From: Thecamonas trahens ATCC 50062
Taxonomy: Eukaryota; Apusozoa; Apusomonadida; Apusomonadidae
Assembly: GCF_000142905.1 (NCBI RefSeq)
Contig: NW_013657658.1
Location: forward strand, 101,672 to 165,671
Length of the DNA: 64,000 nt
Reading direction: 5' to 3'
Position 1 is the first letter of the stretch; each line of letters opens with the position of its first letter. The position numbers and the translations under genes were made by a program. The notes below the pieces were generated by a model, which made no database searches, was not told where the DNA came from, and saw only the letters and a program-made list of their open reading frames with translations. Shown here one piece after another: positions 55,239 through 64,000 of the stretch.

Positions 55239-58208
55239 ATGTCGACAGCAGCCGCAGCAGCCGCAGCAACGCCGGTGGCCACACCGTCGCCGCGACGGAG
55301 TCGGCAACCACCGCCTTTTTCAACGCCTCTGCGGACACCGTCGCGAGCAAGCAGTCGTAGCACGCCAGGTAGGGGCACGCCAGGTAGGGGCACGCCAGGT
55401 AGGGGCACGCCAGGTAGGGGCACGCCAGGTAGGGGCACGCCGGGTAGGGGCACGCCTGGGCCCCGGACCTCGCCGCGTCAGCCGGACCTGGGTGGCACGC
55501 CGCAGGGTCAGCATGCCGGTGCGACGGCATCGGCGTCGTTGGAGGCGTACATGGAGCTGCCGTACGCCATGCGGGTTCAGGGCTCGATCGGGCGATCGAC
55601 GTTCCTGGCGACGCACACACTGGCACCCGGAGGCGAGAGCTACCAGCCGGCAGCGTACACCACCGATCTGGCAGACTCGTCGCCGTACGTGTACGTGCGG
55701 GGTGACAAGGTCGGGCCGCGGCGGGCTGGCCCACGGCCGGGCTCGTCGTCGCGAGCAAGGGTCCTGTCAAAGGCCGGGTCGGTTAGCAGCTCGCCGTCTG
55801 CCCGTGTCGACCGCAAGACAGGCCACGGCAACGCGGTGACGCGGATGCGGCGCAAGATTGCGGAGGAGCGTGTCCGCGAGCGGATGGCGGTCTCGCACAC
55901 CCGCGAGAGAATGGAGGACCGCGCGGCGCGGCTGGCGAGAGTCAAGGCGCGGGTGGCGGCAGCGGCTCCGGCGTCGCCGGCCTCCCGAGCCTCCCGCTCG
56001 CGGTCGCACACGCCCGACCGCTCGTCGCCGCGGTCGGGTCGGTCGCACGCCTCGCCACACACTCCGACCGAGGACGAGCGCGCTGGCCACGTGCTCGCGC
56101 AAATGCGGATGCGGCGGCGCGAGCTTGAGGCTGCCAAGCGTGCGCAGCGCAACTCGCGCAAGGCTGAACGTGAGGCGCTCATCCGCACGCTGTACAAGCA
56201 GAAGCGACGGGCTGACATTCGGCGGAGGCTCAACACGCCGCGGTCGTACATGGAGAGTCACCGTGGCGGCGTCGACCCCATTGCCGACGAGCTTGCTCGG
56301 CTCGCCGAGCGCATGGAGGCTGACGACGAGGACCTTGAGGCCGAGGCTGCCGAAACGATCGCGCCTCCGCCGGCCTCGTTCAAGGCCCTCCACTTTCAGG
56401 CCGACGCCACGGGCCGGATCACTGTCACGCCGTACGAGGACTTTGAGGATGAGCTGCTCGACCTCGACAACATTGACTCGATTCCTGACGCCACGTACCA
56501 CACCGGCGATGACCTCTCGCTCCTCTCCGAGATGGACGACGGCGAGTTTGACTCGGATGAGATCCTCGGCTTGCTCGAGGCCGACGACCCCGCCGGTCGA
56601 CCGGGCGCGGGTCCCGACACGCCCGCCGGCGCGCGCCCACGGTTTGTGCCCGCCACCGAGGTTCGCAAGCGCCAGGGCAGCACGGCGGTGGCAGAGCTTG
56701 CGTTGCTGCCGTGGCGCGAAGCGTTTGAGGACGACTTGGTTTGGATGGCGAACCACCCGCCGCAGCCGAAGCGCGTCGTCGACCTCCTCGATGCCGCCGG
56801 CTGCGTCCTTGGGCTCGGCAACGGCGCCGGCCTGTTGGCTGATCCCGAGGCCGGCGCCGCCGCTGTGGCGCGGCTGCTGGACCTCCCGCACTCGGTTGAC
56901 TTTGTAGCCATGGAGGCCATCCAGGACTTTATCGACAACCCCTACTACGTCGAGTACTCTTTCCGCGACGATCCACCGACCGCTGGCTTCCTCTGTGGCG
57001 TTCTGCGGGCGCTCGACAAGTTCTACGTCCCCGCGCCACGGTCGTCGCTCGACGCGTTGGCGCTCGCCTCGCTGCCGCCAGCCGATCAAGACATGGCGAC
57101 GGCGGCGGCGGCCAACGAAGGCGACAATGTGGCGAGCGCGGCGGTGAGCCGACTCGTCGACGACCTTGGCCACTACGAGTGGATCAAGGCGTACGACCCG
57201 GTCTACCGCGCGCCTTACTACGTCCACGCCTCATCTCACATGGCATCGTGGGCGCCGCCGCCCGAGTCAGACTCGGTCTGCGAGCTGCACGTCTTCCCGG
57301 AGCGCTCCGTCGCCCGGGCCCCGCCACCGACCGAGCAAGCGGTTGTCGTCCAGGTCACGGTCCTTGAGGCACAGGAGCTGGAGCAGACGACCGCGTACGG
57401 CTCGTGCTCGGCATTTGTGGCGGTCGAAGTCGATGGGGTGAAGAACGTGGCGACGACCGCGGTCGTGCACGACTCGGTCGACCCGGTGTTCAAGGAGACG
57501 TTTGAGTTTGGCCCATTCGAGCCCTCCGCCTCTGCCGCCATCCGCTTTACCGCGCGGCAGGCCGAGCCTGGCGTGGCACCGGGTGCATCGGTTGTTCTCT
57601 TTGAGGCCTCGCTCACCCTGGCAGACGTGCTCGACAAGACCGTGGTCTGGCTCCGCAACGACATCGACGGCGTGGCCGGTGTCCTCGCCGTCGTCGCCCA
57701 GCGAGTCGACGCGTCGGCCGCCAAGGTAGAAGCGGCGCAATTGCCCGCCGAGTCGGACGTGGACGGCTCGATCAGACTCGGCGAGCTCGAAGTTGACGAT
57801 GCCGAGCTCGATGCCGCGCTTGCTGATGTGGAGCTGGAGTCTGGCGACGACGGGCTGGCAGATGCAGATCTCGGGCTCGACGACCTGGTGCTCGACGACG
57901 ACGAGCTGGGCCCTACTGCGCCGCTCGGGCTTGACGACATCGACTCGGACGACATTGACCTCGGCCTGGACGATGTGGTGCTTGACGACGACGACATCGG
58001 GCTTGGCGACGAAGACCTGGGGCTTGATGATGTCGTGCTGGACGACGACGATCTTATGGACGGCGGCGCCGGCGTTGACATCGACTTTCAGCTCTCATCC
58101 GAGTCTGCGCCGCCGCTCGGCATTTCAGCCTCGGACTCACCAGCGTCCAAGGCGGGCGTGGTTGGAGGGCAAGGCGGGAACGACCAGTTTGAGCTCTCTG
58201 ACGACTGA
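55239..58208 (+). CDS. WW and C2 domain protein with acidic repeats
   Basis: A 989-aa protein. The Ser/Pro/Thr-rich N-terminus includes a TPGRG repeat (about 43-75) encoded by a 15-bp minisatellite. A basic coiled coil lies at about 200-355 (MRRKIAEERVRERMAVSHTRERM; RRRELEAAKRAQRNSRKAERE). A helical region with FVAMEAIQDFIDNPYYVEY follows. A WW-like motif (HYEWIKAYDPVYRAPYYVH..SW, about 645-675) precedes a C2 domain (about 695-815, VVVQVTVLEAQELEQ ... DSVDPVFKETFEF). The tail is an acidic array of LGLDD(V/L)VLDDDD units. WW+C2+coiled coil recalls centriolar/cytoskeletal and membrane-linked scaffolds; no clear orthologue recognised. It is divergent from the ASH-domain gene (190 bp between start codons). 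Confidence 0.75.
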   Translation: MSTAAAAAAATPVATPSPRRSRQPPPFSTPLRTPSRASSRSTPGRGTPGRGTPGRGTPGRGTPGRGTPGRGTPGPRTSPRQPDLGGTPQGQHAGATASASLEAYMELPYAMRVQGSIGRSTFLATHTLAPGGESYQPAAYTTDLADSSPYVYVRGDKVGPRRAGPRPGSSSRARVLSKAGSVSSSPSARVDRKTGHGNAVTRMRRKIAEERVRERMAVSHTRERMEDRAARLARVKARVAAAAPASPASRASRSRSHTPDRSSPRSGRSHASPHTPTEDERAGHVLAQMRMRRRELEAAKRAQRNSRKAEREALIRTLYKQKRRADIRRRLNTPRSYMESHRGGVDPIADELARLAERMEADDEDLEAEAAETIAPPPASFKALHFQADATGRITVTPYEDFEDELLDLDNIDSIPDATYHTGDDLSLLSEMDDGEFDSDEILGLLEADDPAGRPGAGPDTPAGARPRFVPATEVRKRQGSTAVAELALLPWREAFEDDLVWMANHPPQPKRVVDLLDAAGCVLGLGNGAGLLADPEAGAAAVARLLDLPHSVDFVAMEAIQDFIDNPYYVEYSFRDDPPTAGFLCGVLRALDKFYVPAPRSSLDALALASLPPADQDMATAAAANEGDNVASAAVSRLVDDLGHYEWIKAYDPVYRAPYYVHASSHMASWAPPPESDSVCELHVFPERSVARAPPPTEQAVVVQVTVLEAQELEQTTAYGSCSAFVAVEVDGVKNVATTAVVHDSVDPVFKETFEFGPFEPSASAAIRFTARQAEPGVAPGASVVLFEASLTLADVLDKTVVWLRNDIDGVAGVLAVVAQRVDASAAKVEAAQLPAESDVDGSIRLGELEVDDAELDAALADVELESGDDGLADADLGLDDLVLDDDELGPTAPLGLDDIDSDDIDLGLDDVVLDDDDIGLGDEDLGLDDVVLDDDDLMDGGAGVDIDFQLSSESAPPLGISASDSPASKAGVVGGQGGNDQFELSDD
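55361..55457. repeat. 15-bp coding minisatellite
   Basis: Six to seven near-perfect copies of CACGCCAGGTAGGGG. In frame each unit encodes TPGRG; being a multiple of three, copy-number change would keep the frame. Confidence 0.95.
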
Positions 58209-58219
58209 TCCTTGTGTTA

Positions 58220-60325
58220 TCATATGCCCGACGTGGTGGAGACGGTGGTGCGAAAGGTAAACTGGAGTGACTCGTCCAGCGCGCCGTACCGCGCCGGCAG
58301 AGTCAGCGTGTGAAAGGTCGACGACATGAGCGAGAGCAGAGGCTTAAACTCGAGGACCTTGTGATTGTGCCGCCAGGAGAAGGTGCCCAGCACCCGGCGG
58401 GTTCCGCCAAACAGCCGAAAGCCCGACTCGATGTGCCTGGCGACAGCTTTGCGCGAATGCGAAAAGGTACAGCTGAGCCAGACGGTTGGCTCAACGTCGG
58501 TGGCGTCGGGCAAAGGGTATGTCTTGACCACCGACGCCACCGTCACGCCGTCGGGCATCGGCGGCAGAGATGACGCCGACGACAAGCTCGAGATAGACTC
58601 GGTGGAGAGCTTCCGCTCGAGCTGCGGCCGACGCGACCATTCGCGGACCGAGGCAGCGGCACGGCTGCTCCCATTCCCGCGGCCGCGGCCTTGTGTGCGG
58701 CTGCGACTCCATACGCGGTCACGGCCGCGGCTGCTATGACCGGGCGGCAGCGGCGGCAGCGACGTCTGCTGCTGGCCGGGGCGCCAGGTTGGTGCGGGTG
58801 CTGCTTTTGCTCCGACAACCGGGGCGCGTTGTAGCATAGGCCCGCGCTTCCTCTGCGGCTCGGGCTCATCGGGCTCGTCGTCGTTCTCGCCGGCAGCGAC
58901 GGCGTGGATGCGAGTCCAAATAGGTCCGTGGTCGGGGCCAGCCCTGGGCGCATTGATCTTGCGGAGGTACGGCAAGGTTGGACCTTGGGAGGCGACAGCC
59001 GACTCGGCCGATTCGCTTTCCACGGGCTCGGCAAAGCGTGCGGTCTTTGTCCGACCGGCCTGAGGGCCAGGCTTGGACGACGGCGAGTGAGGGCGAGAGC
59101 TGGAGCTACCATCAGAGCTGGAGTCGTAAACCGGCGGCGCAGCGGCAGGCGACGCTGCGATGGCACCGGCAGTCGCTTCAGCCCGCGCCCAGATCGAGTT
59201 TTGCTTGGTCGCCATGGCCTCACGGAGCCGCTCTCGCGGCAGAGGGCCTGTTGGCTCGGACGGCGGGGTGGTAAGACGCGGGTGCGGCAGCCGGAGGGAG
59301 CGCGACGATGTGATGGGCTGCACAGCCTTTGGCTGTGGGCGGTTGTGCGCCGGCGAGGAGCGAGTTGAGCCACGCGAACGTGGTGGCGGCGATGATGACG
59401 AGGATGACGAAGAGGCCGAGAGCGAACGGGGACGAGGCCGTCTGAGGCGCGGCCCATCACTGCCTGCGTCCCCCTCTGTGGCGTTTTCAGAGCCAGCAGA
59501 GAGTGGGGTGGTAGCTCGGAGCATGATGCGCTCCCACACCGGGCCCCGGGTCAGCGAGCCGGGAACCGGATGCCCTCCGAGCTTGGCCAGGTATGGGAGG
59601 GCTGGTGGCGAGGCCGAGCCGTCGTCGACGGTGGATGCCAGCGACTTGGAGTCCGAGTCATCGTCAGGAGAGCGCGGTCTGCGGCGGGCAGCGAGCCGGG
59701 CCTCGCGGGCCTCCTTCGTCCGACGTGCCGATTCTTCGCGTGCCAGCCTCGCGCGCTCCTGACGGGCAATTCGCAGACGACGCTCCTGCTCACGGCGGGC
59801 GCTGCCATCAACAGCCGCGGTGGCGGGAGCAGGCGAGCCACGGCCGTGGCCGCGGGGTGGGGCGGCTGCTGGCGGCTGCTGGTCGCGGGGAGCAATGGCG
59901 CGAGCAGCGCGGGCCCAGATGCCGACCCCACCATCTGGAGGCGGCGATGGGCTCTCGCGAGAGCGGCGACGAGAGCGGGAACCGGTGCGGCGTTGATGCT
60001 TGCGCTGGTGCTGTGGCGGCGGTGATGGCGACAGCGGTGGCGATGGTGATGGCGATGGTGATGGTGATGGCGATGGTGATGGCGGAGGCGAAGGCGATGG
60101 CGGAGGCGAAGGCTGCGGCGGCGGTGATGCCGGCGGAGGTGGTGGCGAGGGCGACCGAGGCGGAGATGGAGAGGGGGGCGGAGATGGAGAGGGAGGCGGA
60201 GAGGGAGAGGGGGGCGGAGACGGAGAGGGAGAGTGAGGCTGTGGTGGCAGGACAGGCGGCTCGTCTCCAGGCGGGCGCACCTTGCGCTTGACTGGGTAAG
60301 CCAGTCGCCTGCGCTGTCGTCGCAT
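58220..60325 (-). CDS. proline-rich repeat protein with novel C-terminal domain
   Basis: A 701-aa, single-exon protein. Residues ~28-105 are SPSPPP repeats. A charged coiled coil (REQERRLRIARQERARLAREE) lies at about 180-215. A motif of the form xxxW(A/E/T)R(I/A) recurs four times (VGIWARAARAI, GPVWERIMLRA, NSIWARAEATA, GPIWTRIHAVA), twice preceded by ALPYLAKLGG / TLPYLRKINA. The last ~110 residues (from about 590) look folded and beta-rich: TVASVVKTYPLP, PTVWLSCTFSHSRKAVARHI, RVLGTFSWRHNHKVLEFKPL. I do not recognise the family. Likely a cytoskeletal or scaffold protein by composition. Confidence 0.6.
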   Translation of the reverse strand: MRRQRRRLAYPVKRKVRPPGDEPPVLPPQPHSPSPSPPPSPSPPPSPSPPPSPSPPRSPSPPPPPASPPPQPSPPPSPSPPPSPSPSPSPSPSPSPPLSPSPPPQHQRKHQRRTGSRSRRRSRESPSPPPDGGVGIWARAARAIAPRDQQPPAAAPPRGHGRGSPAPATAAVDGSARREQERRLRIARQERARLAREESARRTKEAREARLAARRRPRSPDDDSDSKSLASTVDDGSASPPALPYLAKLGGHPVPGSLTRGPVWERIMLRATTPLSAGSENATEGDAGSDGPRLRRPRPRSLSASSSSSSSSPPPRSRGSTRSSPAHNRPQPKAVQPITSSRSLRLPHPRLTTPPSEPTGPLPRERLREAMATKQNSIWARAEATAGAIAASPAAAPPVYDSSSDGSSSSRPHSPSSKPGPQAGRTKTARFAEPVESESAESAVASQGPTLPYLRKINAPRAGPDHGPIWTRIHAVAAGENDDEPDEPEPQRKRGPMLQRAPVVGAKAAPAPTWRPGQQQTSLPPLPPGHSSRGRDRVWSRSRTQGRGRGNGSSRAAASVREWSRRPQLERKLSTESISSLSSASSLPPMPDGVTVASVVKTYPLPDATDVEPTVWLSCTFSHSRKAVARHIESGFRLFGGTRRVLGTFSWRHNHKVLEFKPLLSLMSSTFHTLTLPARYGALDESLQFTFRTTVSTTSGI

Positions 60326-60458
60326 AGGTGTGTGAAGTGGAGTGTGTGTTTGAGTGTGTGAGTGTGTGGTGGAGGGGAGGGAGGGGGATGGGTGAGTGTG
60401 TCAGGAGGAGGGAGGACAGTGACATGAACTCGAGCATGAACCATGTTTGAAGGTCTGT

Positions 60459-60562
60459 GGTCCGTTGGTCCGTTCGTTGGTCCGTTCGTTGGTCCGTTCG
60501 TTGGTTCGTTCGTTGGTTCGTTCGTTGGTTCGTTCGTTGGTCCGTTCGTTGGTTCGTTCGTT
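60459..60562. repeat. 12-bp tandem repeat, intergenic
   Basis: About eight copies of GGTCCGTTCGTT / GGTTCGTTCGTT within the 396-bp region (60326-60721) between two divergent starts. The rest of that region is G-rich plus (GT)-rich sequence (60330-60372). No gene seen there. Confidence 0.9.
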
Positions 60563-60721
60563 GATTGGCGGCCAGTGGCTTGGGGAGGGGGGAGGAGAGG
60601 AGCGGGGCGGGGCGGGCCAGGCTGGTCGGATCAAGGGCACTTGTCGCCAGCCTACTGGGTAGGAAGTGAGCTTGCGGAGGACAGAAAGAACAGAGCAGGT
60701 GAAGGAGTGCGGTAGGCAGAC

Positions 60722-62727
60722 ATGGGTACTGTCAAGAAGCGGAAGAAGAAGTCTGTGACCCGCAAGAGGGTCCGCACCTCGGTAAAGTCCTCGTCGGCGC
60801 CAGCAACGTCGGAAGCGAGTAGGAAGCGCCGCCGCCGGAAGCGGGCCACGGGCTACGACGGGTCGGATGTCGGCACAGAGGCCACTGCAGATGCCTCGAG
60901 CACGGGTGCTGCCACCGGAGCCTCGCGCTCGCGCCGCAAGAAGAAGAAGAAGCGCTCGGCGCGCTCGGGCCGGGACCGCAGCGAGGCAACGGACGGCGGT
61001 GAGGCGAGCACCAAGTCCCGCAAGAGGGTCAAGAAGCGGACTCGCAAGTCGTCCAAGGGAGGCGATGATGATGCTGATGGCGAGGAGACCGAGGTGAGCA
61101 CCAAGTCTCGCAAGAGGGTCAAGAAGCGGACTCGCAAGTCGTCCAAGGGAGGCGATGATGATGCTGATGGCGAGGAGACCGAGGTGAGCACCAAGTCTCG
61201 CAAGAGGGTCAAGAAGCGGACTCGCAAGTCGTCCAAGGGAGGCGATGATGATGCTGATGGCGAGGAGACCGAGGTGAGCACCAAGTCTCGCAAGAGGGTC
61301 AAAAAGGTCAAGAAGGTCAAAAAACGGACTCGCAAGGCGTCCAAGGACAGCGTCGGGGACGATGATGATGGCGAGGAGACAGATGCCAGCTCAAAGCCGC
61401 GCAAAAAGGTCAAGAAGCGGACCCACAAGTCGTCGTCCAAGGTCGTGACCGGAAAGGGCAAGCGGCGCAAGGTCAAAAAATCGTCCAAGACTGAGGTGGA
61501 AGCAACTGAGGCCGAAGACGGGACGATGACAAAGGTGAAGAAGCGGACCAAGAAGCGGAGCCGCAAACGTGTCGATAGAAGCAAGAAGACCAAGACCAAG
61601 AAGAAGAAGAAGGGCTCGAAGGACCGAGTGACGTTCAAGGACGACTACGGTTCCGAGACCGAGCCGTCTGCCTACGGCTACGGCGGCGCCGACTCGGATG
61701 CCTACGGCGATGACGAGTACGTGTACGGCGCCAAGTACGACGAGTCGAGCTCGCCGCGCAGTAGCACGTCGCACAAGATGAAGAAGACGAAGAAGCGGAG
61801 CAAGAAGCGGAGCAAGAAGCGGAGCAAGAAGCGGAGCAAGAAGAGGCAGGCCGACAGCGCTGCCTCGGGCGCAACAGGAATTCGCAAGAAGAAGAAGAAG
61901 AAAAAGACGAGCAAAAGACGAAGCGGCGCAAGCAGGAGAGCTCGCCACAGGTCTCCGAGCCAGACTCGGAGTACCATCTCTCGGACGAGCTGTCAGACTC
62001 TGCCCTGTTTGGCGACTTTGCGTCCATCCGTGGCAAGACCGGAATCTACGACGATGATACTGCCTTGTACAACGGCGACTCGTCGTCGTCGTCGTCGTCG
62101 TCGTCATCGTCGTCTTCGTCAACCCGGACCTCGTCGTCAGTCTTTTCCGACCGGCGCGCACTTCGTCCACAGACCGCGCCTACGTCTCGGACCGTGGTCG
62201 TCACCGACCCGTACGGCGGCTACGATGTGTACGATGGCGTCGGCGGCTACGGCTACGATGGCTATGACCACGACTACGGCCGCCTCGTCCACGGCATGGA
62301 CGACCTTGCCACCCAGCTCAACGAGATCGGGCACGCGCTCAAGAAGTCCAAGAAGTCCAAGCACAAGTCCAAGCACAAGTCCAAGCACAAGTCCAAGTCC
62401 AAGCACAAGCACAAGCACAAGGGAAAGTCCAAGAAGGGCAAGTCCAAAAAGGGCAAGGGCAAGGGTAAGGGCAAGGGCAAGGGCAAGGGCAAGGGCAAGG
62501 GCAAGGGCAAGGGCAAGGGCAAGGGCAAGGGCAAGGGCAAGGATAAGGGCAAGGGCAAGGGTAAGGGTGCTGTGTCGTCGTCGAACGCAAGCTCGACGGC
62601 ATCTGACAGATCCGACGACAGCGATGATTCGTCGAGCAGTGCGCAGGGCAAGACCAAGGGCAAGAAGACCAAGGGCAAGAAGACCAAGGGCAAGAAGAAG
62701 ACCAAGGGCAAGAAGACCAAGCGCTAG
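60722..62727 (+). CDS. lysine/serine-rich repeat protein (apparent frame break)
   Basis: It starts at MGTVKKRKKK. The first ~400 residues are very basic with acidic spacers; three perfect 30-residue repeats (units such as STKSRKRVKKRTRKSS and GGDDDADGEETEV) are followed by shorter KKRSKKRSKKRS runs. In the starting frame the protein loses sense after an A-rich stretch at about 61890-61930. A one-base shift restores QESSPQVSEPDSEYHLSDE, DSALFGDFASIRGKTG, a poly-Ser tract, TDPYGGYDVYDGVGGYGYD and KGKGKG repeats to a stop at 62727. The real product probably has about 668 aa. Composition suggests a nucleolar or chromatin/RNA-binding protein. Family unknown. Confidence 0.65.
61006..61310. repeat. 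90-bp coding tandem repeat
   Basis: The sequence CGAGGAGACCGAGGTGAGCA recurs at 61081, 61171 and 61261, a period of exactly 90 bp (30 codons) with almost no differences between copies. About three copies, plus a degenerate one at each end. Confidence 0.93.
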
Positions 62728-62816
62728 CCATCACACTCTGTCGTCATTTCTCCTACCGTCGCCTGCGTAAAACTATGGTACCACCACCACTATCCTACGT
62801 TTACACTTCATCTTCT

Positions 62817-63479
62817 TCAACAGCACTTCTTCTTGGACGGCCCGGCACCATAAGGGTCGGGCTCGTCGGCGGCGATGAGGATGGGTCCGGAGCCTCGACC
62901 GGACGGCGGCGGGGCCCCGCCGCGGCGGCCGCGGCCCCGGGTACCGGAAGATGCACTCGCAGCGTCGACTGATTCGAGCATGCGCTTGGTGAGATCAAGA
63001 AAGACTTCCTTGACGTTGCGGTCGGCCTTGGCCGAGGTGTGGATGTGCGAAGCGCCGACCGACGCAGCGTAGCGATCGGCCTCGGCCTCGTCGACCTGGC
63101 GCGAGCGCTCGAGGTCAGACTTGTTAGCAGCAATGGTGAGGACAACGTCCTTGCCAAGCATGGTGCGGAGCTCCTTGACCCAGTTCTTGACCTTGAGGAA
63201 CGACTCGGTGTCGGTGATGTCGTAGACAAGAAGCGCGCCGTTGGCGTCGCGGTAGTAGATTGGCCCGAGCGCGTGGAACCGCTCCTGCCCGGCGGTGTCC
63301 CAGATGGCGAGCTTGACCCGCTTGCCGCCGATGTTGAGCCGCTTCTCCTGGAACGACGCCTGCAACGTGGTCTTGTGATCGGGGACAAAGGCGTTGCGGG
63401 TGTACCTGTTGATGAGCGAGGTCTTGCCGACGCAGCCCTCGCCGAGGAGCACAACCTTGAAGCTGCTTTCTGCAGCCAT
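62817..63479 (-). CDS. RAB21: Rab21-type small GTPase
   Basis: A 220-aa GTPase; start at 63479 (MAAESSFKVV), though an upstream in-frame ATG six codons earlier is possible. G1 GEGCVGKTS, G2 TTLQASF, G3 WDTAGQERFHALGPIYYRDA, G4 NKSD and G5 TSAKA are intact. TTLQASF and the RLNIGGKRVKLAIWDTAG strand separate Rab21 from Rab5 and Rab22. VKNWVKELRTMLGKD and VFLDLTKRM are also Rab21-like. The tail is Gly/Arg-rich and ends KKKCC, a geranylgeranylation signal. Rab21 controls early endosome traffic and integrin/adhesion cargo in animals. Confidence 0.95.
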   Translation of the reverse strand: MAAESSFKVVLLGEGCVGKTSLINRYTRNAFVPDHKTTLQASFQEKRLNIGGKRVKLAIWDTAGQERFHALGPIYYRDANGALLVYDITDTESFLKVKNWVKELRTMLGKDVVLTIAANKSDLERSRQVDEAEADRYAASVGASHIHTSAKADRNVKEVFLDLTKRMLESVDAASASSGTRGRGRRGGAPPPSGRGSGPILIAADEPDPYGAGPSKKKCC

Positions 63480-64000
63480 GGTCTCTGTCACACGCAAGCC
63501 GGTTCGGATACGGGTGTGGGTGGATGGGAATGTGGGGGGTGGGAGGGCTTGAGAAGGGGGCTCTTCTGCTGCCGTCTGCTGATGTCTGTCGGCTTGGTCT
63601 GCTGCCTCGGCCTGGTTTTTTGCCTTGCGACCGCTCCACGGGGGAGTCTACACGCCTTGTTGCACGCCACACGCCAACGACACGCCCGACCTGTGTGCCT
63701 GCCTTGTCTGCCTTGTCTGCTACAACCGTTGCGCCGAACAGTACGGCACTCAAGTCTTGCCCCTTCCCGCCGCCGCCCCCTCCTTGCCGCCGTCCCCAGA
63801 CCCACCGCCCGCCCCTGCCCGCCACCCCCTTCCGGCCGCTGCCCGTCCAATTCCGAACGTCACACGACGGCCACCGACCGGCCACCGGCAGCCCCTCCAC
63901 CCCCTGCCCAGCTCGACCTGGCTTCTACGCCCACCTCTGGGAAACCTGTGGCATGATCATGTGCTACCCACAGCTCCAGCTCCTCAATCCCCCCCCCCCC
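63480..64000. other. upstream region of RAB21, no supported gene
   Basis: C-rich sequence upstream of RAB21 to the right edge, ending in poly-C. Overlapping open frames exist on both strands but show only low-complexity composition. A neighbouring gene may begin beyond the window. Confidence 0.4.

Noticed and set aside
55361-55457. Possible CRISPR-like array
   Set aside because: Direct 15-bp units without spacers; it is a coding minisatellite in a eukaryotic gene.

Overview
This window is nuclear DNA from a GC-rich, gene-dense, free-living protist. The evidence is eukaryotic throughout: spliceosomal introns with GT..AG ends (PSMA2, NDUFA2, TTRAY1-like), a 20S proteasome alpha subunit, exosome CSL4, Rab21, a kinesin, UBE4/UFD2, a nuclear-pore-type CCCH/FG protein, mitochondrial GcvH and complex I subunits, and pol III tRNA genes ending in T-runs. 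Introns are few and short (about 130-320 nt), genes sit tens to hundreds of bases apart on both strands, and WDR17 and TSET proteins are retained. This fits a flagellate such as an apusomonad (Thecamonas-like), but the species is my inference only. There is one 100-N scaffold gap at 26420-26519.

Layout. 1-5.4 kb: a two-exon unknown gene running off the left edge, glycine cleavage H protein, and a secreted CotH-kinase-like protein. 5.6-6.5 kb: three tRNA-Thr(AGT) genes, two of them inside a ~210-bp inverted duplication. 6.9-13 kb: an unknown gene, exosome CSL4, a Ras GEF with SH3 and C2 domains, and an unknown two-exon gene. 13.1-17 kb: a large TIR/NB-ARC-type/beta-propeller protein, the most striking gene here. 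17.5-23.3 kb: a JmjC hydroxylase-like protein divergent from a kinesin with C-terminal SH3-like domains, then an exostosin-family glycosyltransferase. 23.5-28.1 kb: PSMA2, a RluA-type pseudouridine synthase, and cystathionine beta-synthase whose first exon is probably in the gap. 28.4-36.6 kb: a TSET-complex TTRAY1/TWD40-1-like protein, a complete hAT transposon inserted exactly at its stop codon with a perfect 8-bp target duplication, and SelO. 36.8-44.5 kb: NDUFA2, WDR17, a NUP42-like CCCH/FG protein, and a small membrane protein. 44.6-49.6 kb: a crotonase, an Rsa3-like protein, and UBE4. 49.7-63.5 kb: a giant ASH-domain (CEP192/SPD-2-like) protein divergent from a WW+C2 protein, a proline-rich repeat protein, a Lys/Ser-rich repeat protein, and Rab21.

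The genes do not form a pathway; this is ordinary eukaryotic housekeeping content with a few unusual architectures. Four genes (TIR protein, exostosin, WDR17-like, Lys-rich) show an apparent reading-frame change without an obvious intron, usually near a homopolymer. This points to assembly indels but needs RNA evidence. Identifications rest on motif and domain recognition by eye; no database search was run.
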